From assembly GCA_945865805.1 (NCBI GenBank), contig CAMBGJ010000005.1, positions 1 through 40,761 on the forward strand: a DNA stretch of 40,761 nt, written 5' to 3'. Below are positions 7,406-15,729 of this stretch, in pieces. This stretch comes from Bordetella parapertussis. Its GTDB lineage: Bacteria > Pseudomonadota > Gammaproteobacteria > Burkholderiales > SG8-41. The notes under the pieces are model-generated. The model searched no databases. It was not told the DNA's origin and saw nothing but the letters and a program-made list of their open reading frames with translations. A program made the translations under genes and the position numbers. Each line of letters begins with the position of its first letter. Within the stretch, counting starts at the first letter, position 1.

Positions 7406-8440
7406 TCACTTCGGCCGCAGCCCGGCCTGCACCACCAACTCCGAAAACGACTCAATATCGGCACGCAGGATTTTGTCCATTTCCTCGGGCGTGGTGGGTG
7501 ACAACGCATAATCAAAATTCTTCAGCCGCTCTTTCACGTCCGGCAGTTCGAAAATGCGCTTCACCTCGCGGCTGATCTGATTGACGATGGGACGCGGCGT
7601 GCCCGCGGGCGCCAGCATGACGTGCGAGCCGTCGCGCTTGTAGTTGGGCAGCGTTTCCACGATGGCGGGCACATCCGGCAACACCGGGGAGCGCGCCGAC
7701 CCGGTAACACCCAGGCCGATGACGCGGCCGTCCTTGATAAACGGCAACGCAGTCAACAGACCGGTAATCACGTAGTGCACGCGCCCGGCCACGACTTCGA
7801 TGATCGCGTCCGACGACCCCTTGAAACCTACATGCACGGTCTTGATGCCCGCAGCAAGCCGAAAGCGCTCGGCACTCAGATGCGTTGAGCTGCCCGCGCC
7901 GCCGGAACTGAACAGGACTTTGCCCGGCCGCGCCTGGCCAAAGTCGATGAGCGCCTTCACCGTTTTGATGCCGTGCGAAGGGGCGATGACCAGCGCGCTA
8001 GTGGAATAGCCGATATTGGTAACGCCCATGAAATCCTTGATCGGATCGTAAGGCAGCTTACCGGCATGCAACGCCGCGCTCACCACAAAGCCCGGCGAAC
8101 TCACCAGCATGGTGTAACCGTCGGGCGCGGCCTTGGCAGCCAGCGCGGTGCCGATGGCGCCGCCCGCACCTGTGCGGTTTTCGATTACCACCGGCTGCCC
8201 CCAGTTTTCGCTCATCTTCTGCGCGACGACGCGCGCCAGAGTGTCGGTGCCGCCACCGGGCGAGAACGGCACGATGAAACGGATCGGCTTGGTGGGAAAT
8301 GCCTGTCCTGAGCTTGTCGAAGGGGTTTGCTGTGGCTTCTGCTGCGCTTGTGCATAGCCGGGGGCCGCCAGCATCGCGGCAGCGCCCAGCACCGGCAACC
8401 ACGGCCATGCACCCTTGAATCTGCTCGGTAATGTTGGCAT
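7406..8440 (-). CDS. TctC/Bug family periplasmic substrate-binding protein with in-frame repeat insertion
   Basis: A 344-aa TctC/Bug receptor, about 20 residues longer than its paralogues in the window. The signal peptide (LPVLGAAAMLAAPGYAQA) is followed by a low-complexity linker QQKPQQTPSTSSGQ before the family block AFPTKPIRFIVPF. The TPSTSSGQA part is encoded by a widespread 20-bp interspersed repeat (8303-8322) that has entered the reading frame between signal and mature domain. Later blocks are normal (IENRTGAGGAIGTALAAKA, VHVGFKGSSDAIIEVVAGRV). The ATG at 8440 has AAAGGAAG about 5 nt upstream. The gene converges with the RidA-like gene and is divergent from the ThuA-like gene. The ligand is unknown. 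Confidence 0.92.
   Translation of the reverse strand: MPTLPSRFKGAWPWLPVLGAAAMLAAPGYAQAQQKPQQTPSTSSGQAFPTKPIRFIVPFSPGGGTDTLARVVAQKMSENWGQPVVIENRTGAGGAIGTALAAKAAPDGYTMLVSSPGFVVSAALHAGKLPYDPIKDFMGVTNIGYSTSALVIAPSHGIKTVKALIDFGQARPGKVLFSSGGAGSSTHLSAERFRLAAGIKTVHVGFKGSSDAIIEVVAGRVHYVITGLLTALPFIKDGRVIGLGVTGSARSPVLPDVPAIVETLPNYKRDGSHVMLAPAGTPRPIVNQISREVKRIFELPDVKERLKNFDYALSPTTPEEMDKILRADIESFSELVVQAGLRPK
8303..8322 (-). repeat. Interspersed 20-bp repeat inside a coding sequence
   Basis: Read on the minus strand the element is CTTCGACAAGCTCAGGACAG. I recognise this as a short repeat seen in many unrelated GC-rich bacteria, where it often appears in proteins as STSSGQ, FDKLRTG or LRQAQDR. Here it encodes STSSGQ within the linker behind a signal peptide, so the insertion is tolerated. 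Only one copy was found in the window. Confidence 0.75.
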
Positions 8441-8558
8441 GTTGCTTCCTTTATCTGAACGGGAGCGGCGGGCTGTGGCGCGCTCCCGTTGCCGCTATAG
8501 AGAAACGCACTGCATTATACTCAGCGGAACAACTTCCCGTCACAACCGAGGCCACCCC

Positions 8559-9356
8559 ATGTCCGAGTCAAAATTTACCCGCGCCCACGTCATCACCGGC
8601 GGATTCCCGCCCGGTTCGCCCGCCGGCCATGACCATGATCACGCACGACTACGGCTGCTGACACTACTCGCCGAAAAGGATATGCCCGCGTCGGTCGCCA
8701 ACGATTTTGGCGATGTCGCCAAATGGCTGGCGGTTAGCCGACTGCTTATTACCTACGTTGCCGGCCCCTACCCGGATGCCGCGCAATGCGCCCAGATCAA
8801 ACCCTGGCTGGAAGCCGGTGGCCACTGGCTGGCCTTGCACGGCACCAGCGGCGGACGCGCCGAGCGCGTGGAGGGCGTGCGCCAGCGCCGCACCGTCAAG
8901 ACTGAACACCACGCGCTGCTGGGCTGCATGTTTTTGACGCATCCGCCGCTGTGCCAGTTTCGCGTGGACGTGCGCGATGCCGCACATCCGCTGACACAAG
9001 GTATGGCCAGCTCGTTTGAAGTCGAGGACGAACCGTATTTCATCGAACTGCAAGATGCTGCGTCGTCAACCGTGCTGCTCACCGCCGATTACGGCGCGCG
9101 CGCCGTGTCCGACGTGGTGAACAAACTTTATCCGGCGGATACTTCGCTACAGCCCGACGGCAAGACGCGCGTGCTGGGCTACACCCGCGCGCGGGGCTTG
9201 GGCGCGGTGACTTATTTCGCGCTCGGCCATTGCCACAACCCCGCCTCGCGCGAGGGCCGGCCCGCAGGTAGCGAACGTCCGGTGATGCGGGGTGCGTGGG
9301 AAAGCGCCGCGTTTGATACGCTGCTGCGCAACGCGATCGGCTACGCCACTGTGTAA
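8559..9356 (+). CDS. ThuA-like domain protein
   Basis: A 265-aa protein of the ThuA-like (class I glutamine amidotransferase-like) fold. It shows HVITGGFPPGSPAGHDHD at the N terminus, WLEAGGHWLALHGTSGG in the middle and RGLGAVTYFALGHCHN near the end. The last motif is typical of ThuA-like proteins, in which a C-terminal His-rich turn closes the fold. The biochemical role of the family is poorly defined; several members sit in sugar-utilisation or degradative operons. The ATG at 8559 was chosen because homology begins there; it has only a weak site (GAGG). The frame is open to 8415, but that stretch has no family similarity. An amidohydrolase gene follows after 32 bp on the same strand, suggesting an operon. 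Confidence 0.8.
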   Translation: MSESKFTRAHVITGGFPPGSPAGHDHDHARLRLLTLLAEKDMPASVANDFGDVAKWLAVSRLLITYVAGPYPDAAQCAQIKPWLEAGGHWLALHGTSGGRAERVEGVRQRRTVKTEHHALLGCMFLTHPPLCQFRVDVRDAAHPLTQGMASSFEVEDEPYFIELQDAASSTVLLTADYGARAVSDVVNKLYPADTSLQPDGKTRVLGYTRARGLGAVTYFALGHCHNPASREGRPAGSERPVMRGAWESAAFDTLLRNAIGYATV

Positions 9357-9388
9357 AATAATTCATCCAACCCTATCGGGAGAATCCC

Positions 9389-10420
9389 ATGCCTTACGGC
9401 GGCAATGACTGGCACGCACTGACCACGGAAGCCATCCTCGAACCCGAGCTACCCATCTGCGATCCGCATCACCATTTTTGGGATCGCCGTGCGGAGCGCG
9501 TGCCCTATCAACGGTATCTGCTCGACGAACTGCTCGACGATATCACCGGCGGACACAATGTGCGTTCAACGGTGTTTATCGAATGCCGCTCGATGTACCG
9601 TGAACGCGGCTCTGTCACGGACGAATGGCGACCCGTGGGCGAAGTGGAATTCGTGCAGGGCATCGCCGCTGCCAGCGCCAGCGGCCTGTATGGTGCGCCG
9701 CGCGCCGCCGCCGCGATCATCGGTCACGCCAATCTGAATCTGGGTGAAAAAGTCGCCCCGGTGCTGGACGCGTTGCAAGCCGCCAGCCCCAATCGCTTTC
9801 GCGGCATACGCCATTCGGCAACCTGGGATCCGCATCCCGAAGTGGAAAACACCGCCGCGCACAAAATGCCGGGCCAGTTGGCCAGCGATGTCTTTCGCAC
9901 CGGTGCGCGCGTGCTGGCGCGCAAGGGCATGACACTCGAAGGCTGGGTCTACCACCCGCAGCTACCCGAACTCGCTGCGTTCGCCAAGGCCGTGCCCGAA
10001 CTCACCATTATCCTGAACCACGTGGGCGGTTTGCTACGTACGGGCCCCTACGGAAATCGCGACGAGGATGTGATGGCGACCTGGCGCAACGGCATCGCCG
10101 CTGTCGCCGCCTGCCCCAACGTGGTGGTGAAGCTCGGTGGCATCGGCATGACACGCACCGGCTTTGACTGGCACACGCGCCACAAGCCCATCGGCTCGGA
10201 AGCACTCGCCAGCGACATGGCGCCGATACTCAGCTACTGCATCGAGAAATTTACACCGGCGCGCTGTATGTTCGAGAGCAACTTCCCGGTGGACAAGGTA
10301 TCGTTTTCGTACAACGTGATGTACAACGCGTTCAAACGCTTTTCGAAAAATTATTCAGCCAGCGAACGCGCAGCGATGTTTCACGACACCGCTGCGCGGG
10401 TTTACAAGATCGCGGGTTAG
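9389..10420 (+). CDS. TIM-barrel amidohydrolase (COG3618-type, lactonase-like)
   Basis: A 343-aa metal-dependent hydrolase of the amidohydrolase superfamily, subgroup of 2-pyrone-4,6-dicarboxylate and fuconolactone lactonases. The metal motif is ICDPHHHFWDRR (His27-x-His29, followed by the typical Phe-Trp-Asp). Later blocks are GIRHSATWDPH, WVYHPQLPELAAFAKAVPEL, the LNHVGG strand (His near residue 211) and the C-terminal RCMFESNFPVDK motif. It probably hydrolyses a lactone or a similar cyclic ester; the substrate is not known. The ribosome binding site GGGAGA is 6-7 nt from the ATG. Its stop codon overlaps the end of the convergent acyl-CoA synthetase gene by 4 bp. It probably forms a unit with the upstream ThuA-like gene. 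Confidence 0.9.
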   Translation: MPYGGNDWHALTTEAILEPELPICDPHHHFWDRRAERVPYQRYLLDELLDDITGGHNVRSTVFIECRSMYRERGSVTDEWRPVGEVEFVQGIAAASASGLYGAPRAAAAIIGHANLNLGEKVAPVLDALQAASPNRFRGIRHSATWDPHPEVENTAAHKMPGQLASDVFRTGARVLARKGMTLEGWVYHPQLPELAAFAKAVPELTIILNHVGGLLRTGPYGNRDEDVMATWRNGIAAVAACPNVVVKLGGIGMTRTGFDWHTRHKPIGSEALASDMAPILSYCIEKFTPARCMFESNFPVDKVSFSYNVMYNAFKRFSKNYSASERAAMFHDTAARVYKIAG

Positions 10421-12570
10421 GTTTTCCGCACGATCAACGCATCCACCGCCACCACGCGGCCGCCGGCGCAGATCAACGGATTGACATCGAGTTCGGCGAT
10501 CACGTCTTGCTGATCGGCGGCGAATTCCGCCAGACGCACGATCACCTCCGCCAACGCATCCACGTTAACGGCCTCGCTGCCGCGAAAGCCCTCTAGCAAC
10601 GCGCGGCCCTTGAGTTTGTGCAGCATGGCGCGCGCCTCGAAGGGCGTGACCGGGGCGAGTTCCAGCGCGGTGTCCTTGAGCAATTCGACAAAAATACCGC
10701 CCATGCCAACGACGATCAACGGCCCGAACTGTGCATCGATGCGCGCGCCGACCATGATTTCCACCCCGGCGGGAAGCATCGGCTGAACCAACACACCGTG
10801 CAGTCGAGGTTTCTCTAAGTTATTGTTTATATTGATAATTATTTCATCGTATGCGGCTTGTACTGCGGCAGCGGTGGCGAGATTCAAGCGGATCACGCCC
10901 GCCTCGGTCTTGTGCGGCAGATCGGGCGATTCGGCTTTGAGCACCACCGGATAACCCAGCGCTTGCGCCGCGTTGATGGCTTCTGCCGCTGATTGCACCA
11001 GTTGCTCACCCACCACCGGCACGCCGTATGCGGCGAGCACCTGTTTGGCTTCACGTTCGGTGAGCGTGTGGTTGCTGGAAGCGGCAATCAAGCGCGCCGC
11101 CGTACCAGCCGCCGCCGCAGACGATACCCGCGTGAGTTTGCGCGTGCCATGCTTTTCTTCGGTGCCAAGGCGCGCATCGCGTCGGTGCCATGCCGCCAGC
11201 GTGGCAAAGCAGCGGTCGATGGATTGAAAGCATTGCAGATAAGGATCGCTCTCCGCTTCCAGCAAACTCGGCCCGCCGAGCCAGCCGCCGCAGTACGGCA
11301 GGCACACCGGCTTGCCGAGCTTTTGGCCGACGGCGCTCAAACCCGGCAAGCGCGCAACGTTGCCCTGACTCAGGCTGCTGTGCGGAAACACGATGGCACC
11401 ATAGGTCTCGCCATCGAGCATGGCGTTGACGGCGTTGCCCGCGATGGCGTTGTCGCGGGTCATCATCGCGGTGAGATCGCAGGGGTTACGCAGCGCGCCG
11501 AAATCCGGCACAAAGGGCCGCAGCCGTTGCTGCGTTTCGTCGGCTGGTTGCGGCATCGGCACGCCGTGGGCTTCGGCCGCGTCGGTGGAGGCGATCAACG
11601 CCCCGCCCGAGGCACCGATCACCGCCACGCCACGGGCTTTGGGTCTGGCGGTCTTGGCAAAAAAAACCGCCGTCTCGAGCAGATGTTCTATCGACGGCAC
11701 CACCACAAAGCCCGCGCGTTCGAACATTGCGAAGTAAGCCTCGGTCGAACCCGCGAGTGAACCGGTATGCGAAAGCGCGGCTGTTGTGGCCGCTTTGCCG
11801 GTGCCCAATTTGCAAATGATCACCGGCTTGCCCGCCCGCCACGCAAGTTCACCGGCTTCGAGCATTTGCAAGGGATGCGCCATGCCCTCAAACAGACAGG
11901 CGATCACTGCGCAGCCCGGATCACCGGCAAGATAAGCGATTTCGTCGGCGATATGCACATCTGCGCCGTTGCCAAACGTGAGAACGTGGCTGATGTTCAT
12001 GCCACGCCTTTCGGCTTGCCCCAGGGCAAAACCCAGCGCGCCCGACTGGCTGGCGATGCCGATGCCGGGGCCGCGTGGTCGATCCAGACGCATCTCGCCC
12101 GAGGCGAACGACACCGATGCCGTCGAGATGAAATTGGCAAAACCCAGGCAATTCGGCCCCACCACTTTGATACCCGTGTCACGCGCGATGGCGGTGATGC
12201 GCGCCTGCTCGGCGCTGCGTTCGGCCATGCCGGTTTCGCTATAACCCGAAGCAAAGATCACCGCCCCGCCGGCGCCGTTGTGCGCACAATCGAGCAAGGC
12301 GGCTTCGATGCCATCGCGCGGCATCGCCAGCACCACGCAATCGGGTTTTTCCGGCAGCGCGGCAACCGAGGGATAACACGGCGCATCGCCAATTTTGTCG
12401 TAGCGCGGGTTGACGCGAAAAAGCTTGCCCTGAAAGCACGCGAGATTGGCGATCGTGCGCGCGCCAATCGACGTGGGGTTGGGCGACGCGCCGTAGATGG
12501 CGACGCTACGCGGATTAAACAGCCGCGTCAGCGCTTCGTGTTTGTATACGCTGCGGCGTGTATCGCTCAT
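10417..12570 (-). CDS. ADP-forming acyl-CoA synthetase (fused alpha-beta)
   Basis: A 717-aa NDP-forming acyl-CoA synthetase with both subunits in one chain. The CoA-binding Rossmann domain is at the N terminus (RSVAIYGASPNP, residues 21-32; GPNCLGFAN, 138-146). The succinyl-CoA ligase-like domain carries the phospho-accepting His268 in SHTGSLAGS. The C-terminal ATP-grasp domain is at about 500-715 (LTEREAKQVLAAYGVP, YPVVLKAESPDLPHKTEAG, ELDVNPLI). These enzymes convert acyl-CoA, ADP and phosphate to acid, CoA and ATP, or the reverse. The start codon overlaps the stop of the enoyl-CoA hydratase gene (ATGA), so the two are translationally coupled and probably act on the same CoA-linked pathway. 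Residues 577-586 (IIINI, then NNNLE) are encoded by an AT-rich repeat. Confidence 0.92.
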   Translation of the reverse strand: MSDTRRSVYKHEALTRLFNPRSVAIYGASPNPTSIGARTIANLACFQGKLFRVNPRYDKIGDAPCYPSVAALPEKPDCVVLAMPRDGIEAALLDCAHNGAGGAVIFASGYSETGMAERSAEQARITAIARDTGIKVVGPNCLGFANFISTASVSFASGEMRLDRPRGPGIGIASQSGALGFALGQAERRGMNISHVLTFGNGADVHIADEIAYLAGDPGCAVIACLFEGMAHPLQMLEAGELAWRAGKPVIICKLGTGKAATTAALSHTGSLAGSTEAYFAMFERAGFVVVPSIEHLLETAVFFAKTARPKARGVAVIGASGGALIASTDAAEAHGVPMPQPADETQQRLRPFVPDFGALRNPCDLTAMMTRDNAIAGNAVNAMLDGETYGAIVFPHSSLSQGNVARLPGLSAVGQKLGKPVCLPYCGGWLGGPSLLEAESDPYLQCFQSIDRCFATLAAWHRRDARLGTEEKHGTRKLTRVSSAAAAGTAARLIAASSNHTLTEREAKQVLAAYGVPVVGEQLVQSAAEAINAAQALGYPVVLKAESPDLPHKTEAGVIRLNLATAAAVQAAYDEIIININNNLEKPRLHGVLVQPMLPAGVEIMVGARIDAQFGPLIVVGMGGIFVELLKDTALELAPVTPFEARAMLHKLKGRALLEGFRGSEAVNVDALAEVIVRLAEFAADQQDVIAELDVNPLICAGGRVVAVDALIVRKT
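10815..10845 (+). repeat. AT-rich dispersed repeat, copy H (inside a coding sequence)
   Basis: The plus-strand sequence CTAAGTTATTGTTTATATTG followed by ATAATTATTTC is a variant of the AT-rich element found elsewhere in the window. It lies antisense within the acyl-CoA synthetase gene and encodes an Ile/Asn-rich stretch in the ATP-grasp domain. It stands out sharply against the GC-rich codons on both sides. Confidence 0.6.
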
Positions 12571-13343
12571 CAGCGCCCCTTGAACACGGGCTTACGTTTT
12601 TCGGCAAAAGCCCGCTGCGCCTCGCGCGCGTCTTCCGTGTGCGACAACTGCTCGGTGATGTTTTGTTCAAAACGATAGCCGTCGCGCTGCGGCATGTTCT
12701 CCACCACGTTGTAGGCCTCTTTGGCGAGCTTGATCGCCAGCGGGCTTTTGCCAGCGATATTGCGCGCGATTTTCATGGCTTCTTCCATCAACTGCTCGCG
12801 CGGCCCGCACCATTCGATCACGCCCAGGCGATACAACTCCGCCGCACTGAAGCGCTCGCCAGTAAACACAATGCGCCGTCCGCGTGATTTGCTGAAGAGA
12901 CGCGAGATAAACGCGCAACCACCGGCCAATCCCACGTCGATTTCCGGCATGCCAAAGGTGGCGTTGTCGGACGCGAGCATGATGTCGCACGCCGACATCA
13001 CGCCAAAGCCCGCGCCGAGCGCAGCACCGTTCACCGCCGCGATCACCGGCTTTTTGCATTCACGGATCGCATTCGAGTATTCGCGCGCGCCGCGATTGTG
13101 CCGCCAGTAATCGCCCGGTTTGGTGACGAGGCCGATGCGCTCCTTGATATCCGCGCCTGCGCAAAACACCTTGCCCGCGCCGGTAAGGACAGCCACGCGC
13201 ACATCGTCACGGTCGCTGAAGGAATCAAACGCTTCGATGATTTCCTCGCGGAACTGCGCGTTCTGCGCGTTGACCGGCGGCCGGTCCATGGTGACGACGG
13301 CGATGAATTCGTTGACTTCGATTTTGATGCACGGCTGCGGCAT
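12570..13343 (-). CDS. Enoyl-CoA hydratase/isomerase family protein
   Basis: A 257-aa crotonase-fold protein. Visible blocks are VVTMDRPPVNAQN, CAGADIKER, KKPVIAAVNGAALGAGFGV (oxyanion hole) and ATFGMPEIDVGLAGG. Of the two catalytic glutamates of enoyl-CoA hydratase, the one in the PE motif (Glu134) is present. The other position, normally in GGGCE, reads GAGFG (Gly114). The reaction may therefore be isomerisation, hydrolysis or decarboxylation and not simple hydration. The ATG at 13343 was chosen: GGGAG lies 5 nt upstream and homology begins there. The gene ends in an ATGA overlap with the acyl-CoA synthetase gene. It is divergent from a TctC gene, with 115 bp between the starts. Confidence 0.9.
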   Translation of the reverse strand: MPQPCIKIEVNEFIAVVTMDRPPVNAQNAQFREEIIEAFDSFSDRDDVRVAVLTGAGKVFCAGADIKERIGLVTKPGDYWRHNRGAREYSNAIRECKKPVIAAVNGAALGAGFGVMSACDIMLASDNATFGMPEIDVGLAGGCAFISRLFSKSRGRRIVFTGERFSAAELYRLGVIEWCGPREQLMEEAMKIARNIAGKSPLAIKLAKEAYNVVENMPQRDGYRFEQNITEQLSHTEDAREAQRAFAEKRKPVFKGR

Positions 13344-13458
13344 GGCGATCTCCCTGAAATTCCCTGAGGTTACAGCGGGCATTATGCCGGACAACGTTTC
13401 GCCGGTGCCAGCGCGCACTGTGGTTTTGGACTATAGTGAACCGCACGAGGAGACAAAC

Positions 13459-14430
13459 ATGGCCCTGATAAAAAAAGTGGTGGCGGCAATCGGGATTTTC
13501 GCGCTTGCGGGCGCGACGCTGGCGCAGCCCTTCCCCAATAAACCGCTGCGCATCATCATGCCCTTCCCGGCAGGCACCAGTGTCAACGATGTGCTGGGCC
13601 GCGCGCTGGCGCAACGCATGACCGAACAACTGGGCCAGCAGGTGATTTTCGACAATCGCTCCGGCGCGGGCGGCACGCTGGGCACCGAGATGGTGGCGAA
13701 GGCACCGGCGGATGGCTACACGCTGTTGCTGGGTGTCACCGGCGCACTGACCATTGCACCGTTCGTCTATGCCAAGCTCGGCTACGACACGCAGCGCGAC
13801 TTTACGCCGGTGGCGATGGTGGCGCTGGCGCCTTACATCATCGTGGTACACCCGTCGGTACCGGCGAGAAACGCGAAGGAGTTGATTGCGCTGGCCAAGG
13901 CGCGCCCAGGCGAACTGCGCTTCGCCTCGGCCGGCGTGGGCAGCACGCCACATTTGTGCACCGAGCTGTTCATGAACATGGCCGGCATCAAAATGCTGCA
14001 CGTGCCGTACAAAGGCGGCACCCCGGCGATGATAGACACGCTCGCGGGCCACACCGAGGTGCTATGCACCAGCGTGACCAATGCCGCGCCTTTTATCAAG
14101 CAGGGCAAGATACGCGGCATCGGCGTGACGCCACTCAAGCGCTCGCTGGTGCTGCCGGATTTGCCCACCATCGACGAGCAGGGCTTGAAAGGCTATGACG
14201 TGGCGCAGTGGATGGGCATCTTCGCGCCGGCAAAAACGCCGCCAGCCGTGGTGCAACGTCTGCATCAGGCGATAGCGCAAGTCGTCAACAGCACGGATTA
14301 CGCCAACTTTGTGCGCCAGCAAGGCGCGGAGCCGGCGCTGATGACGCCGGACGAGGTCAACACGCTGGTGCGCGCCGATCTCGCACGCTGGGGCAAGCTG
14401 GTGAAGGCAATCGGCGTCACGGCACAGTGA
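13459..14430 (+). CDS. TctC/Bug family periplasmic substrate-binding protein
   Basis: A 323-aa TctC/Bug receptor starting at the ATG at 13459 with GAGGAG about 8 nt upstream; the frame is open further upstream only over the oppositely oriented hydratase gene. The signal peptide is MALIKKVVAAIGIFALAGATLA, cleaved before QPFPNKPLRIIMPF. Family blocks include FPAGTSVNDVLGRALAQRM, FDNRSGAGGTLGTEMVAKA and HVPYKGGTPAMIDTLAGHTE. It is divergent from the hydratase/acyl-CoA synthetase pair, so the ligand may be a precursor of the acid handled by those enzymes (inference). A second TctC follows on the same strand after 167 bp, which include an AT-rich repeat. Confidence 0.92.
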   Translation: MALIKKVVAAIGIFALAGATLAQPFPNKPLRIIMPFPAGTSVNDVLGRALAQRMTEQLGQQVIFDNRSGAGGTLGTEMVAKAPADGYTLLLGVTGALTIAPFVYAKLGYDTQRDFTPVAMVALAPYIIVVHPSVPARNAKELIALAKARPGELRFASAGVGSTPHLCTELFMNMAGIKMLHVPYKGGTPAMIDTLAGHTEVLCTSVTNAAPFIKQGKIRGIGVTPLKRSLVLPDLPTIDEQGLKGYDVAQWMGIFAPAKTPPAVVQRLHQAIAQVVNSTDYANFVRQQGAEPALMTPDEVNTLVRADLARWGKLVKAIGVTAQ

Positions 14431-14443
14431 AAGCGCTCTGTTT

Positions 14444-14474
14444 ATAAGTATTTGTTTTTATTGAATAATTTATG
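14444..14474 (+). repeat. AT-rich dispersed repeat, copy B
   Basis: The sequence ATAAGTATTTGTTTTTATTG followed by AATAATTTATG is a close match to the AT-rich element. It lies between two TctC genes, just behind the stop codon of the first and 125 bp before the second. Confidence 0.7.
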
Positions 14475-14597
14475 CCGTCACCCAAGACGACATCCAGCGC
14501 CCGCACCGCGCTGGCATGATTGACGAGGTGCAGGACGAGGTATAAATTGACCGTTCGAGAAGCCTAGGCTGTAACGCTTGTTCGCGGAGGAGCGGTA

Positions 14598-15596
14598 ATG
14601 CACCGGATAATCCAGGCACGTCGAGTGACTTTTTCGAACTTCGGCCTCGCGGCAGCGGTGTTGATGAGCGTGGCCGCCACTGCGTCTCACGCGCAAAACT
14701 TTCCCGTCAAGCCCGTGCGCTACGTGGTGCCGTTCGGTGCAGGGGCATCGCCGGATATCGTCGGGCGGCTGCTAGCCGACCGCCTCACCCGCCTGTGGGG
14801 CCAGCAGGTCATCGTCGATAACCGTGTCGGCGTGGCGGGCGTGATGGGCACTGCGTTCGTCGCCAAATCGCCGCCCGACGGGCACACCATGGTTCAATGC
14901 AATGTCGCCTCCAGCGCGATCGCGATGTCGCTCATGGCGAAAGTGCCGTATGACCAGTTGCGCGATCTTGCCGCAGTAACGCGCATCGGCAACATGCCCA
15001 ATATCATTATCGCGCACCCCTCGGCACCGTTTCGCAACTTAAAGGAAATGATCGCTTACGCGCGCGCCAATCCCGGCAAGCTCTCCTATACATCCGGACT
15101 GCCGGGCGTGTCACCGCAGCTTTCGGTGGAGATGATCAAGCTGCTGGCAAAAGTGAATATCGTGAATATCCCCTACAAGATTGCCGCGCAAGGCCTCACC
15201 GATACCATCGGCGGTCAGGTGCCGATCAATGTCTCTAACCTGCCCGCGAGCGTGCAGCCGGTGGCGAGCGGACGCCTGCGCGCCATCGCCGTCACCAGCG
15301 CCCAGCGCACACCGCAAATGCCCAATGTGCCGACGGTGGCCGAGTCAGGTTTCCCCGGCTACGAAGTGCAATCGTGGTACGGCGTATGCGCGCCGTCCGG
15401 CGTGCCGGTGGCGATACTCGACAAACTGAACGCCGATTTTCACAACGTGTTGCGCATCCCGGAAATTCAGCAGCGGCTGACCGAACTGGGCATCGACATC
15501 GCGCCCACCACGCGGGATGAGTTTGATCAGTTCATCCGCGCGGAGATCATGCGCTGGGCGCAGGTGATCAAGGATGCGGGGATTGCGCAGCAGTAG
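14598..15596 (+). CDS. TctC/Bug family periplasmic substrate-binding protein
   Basis: A 332-aa TctC/Bug receptor. A long n-region (MHRIIQARRVTFSNFG) leads into the signal peptide core LAAAVLMSVAATASHA, with cleavage before QNFPVKPVRYVVPF. Family blocks include FGAGASPDIVGRLLADRL, VDNRVGVAGVMGTAFVAKS and NIPYKIAAQGLTDTIGGQV. In the last block the usual YKGG is YKIA, a small deviation in a loop that faces the ligand in solved Bug proteins. The ribosome binding site GGAGGAG is about 6 nt before the ATG. The gene converges with the MOSC gene, with a long hairpin repeat between them. The ligand is unknown. Confidence 0.92.
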   Translation: MHRIIQARRVTFSNFGLAAAVLMSVAATASHAQNFPVKPVRYVVPFGAGASPDIVGRLLADRLTRLWGQQVIVDNRVGVAGVMGTAFVAKSPPDGHTMVQCNVASSAIAMSLMAKVPYDQLRDLAAVTRIGNMPNIIIAHPSAPFRNLKEMIAYARANPGKLSYTSGLPGVSPQLSVEMIKLLAKVNIVNIPYKIAAQGLTDTIGGQVPINVSNLPASVQPVASGRLRAIAVTSAQRTPQMPNVPTVAESGFPGYEVQSWYGVCAPSGVPVAILDKLNADFHNVLRIPEIQQRLTELGIDIAPTTRDEFDQFIRAEIMRWAQVIKDAGIAQQ

Positions 15597-15638
15597 GTAA
15601 GCGCCTGAATCTGCCGGCACTTGCACAGATGGGGGTTA

Positions 15639-15714
15639 GTAGGGTGCAATAAGCGAAGCGCATTGCACCGAACGATTGCATGCGGAGCACTGCGCTTCGC
15701 TTAGTGCGCCCTAC
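15639..15714. repeat. Imperfect inverted repeat between convergent genes (possible terminator)
   Basis: Two 24-bp arms, 15639-15662 (GTAGGGTGCAATAAGCGAAG...) and 15691-15714, are inverted copies with two differences, separated by 28 bp. The GTAGGGTGCAATAAGCGAAG motif is a known type of intergenic repeat in many proteobacteria. Lying between the 3' ends of two convergent genes, it could end transcription from both sides. Confidence 0.7.
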
Positions 15715-15729
15715 TTGCTGCAGCGCAGA

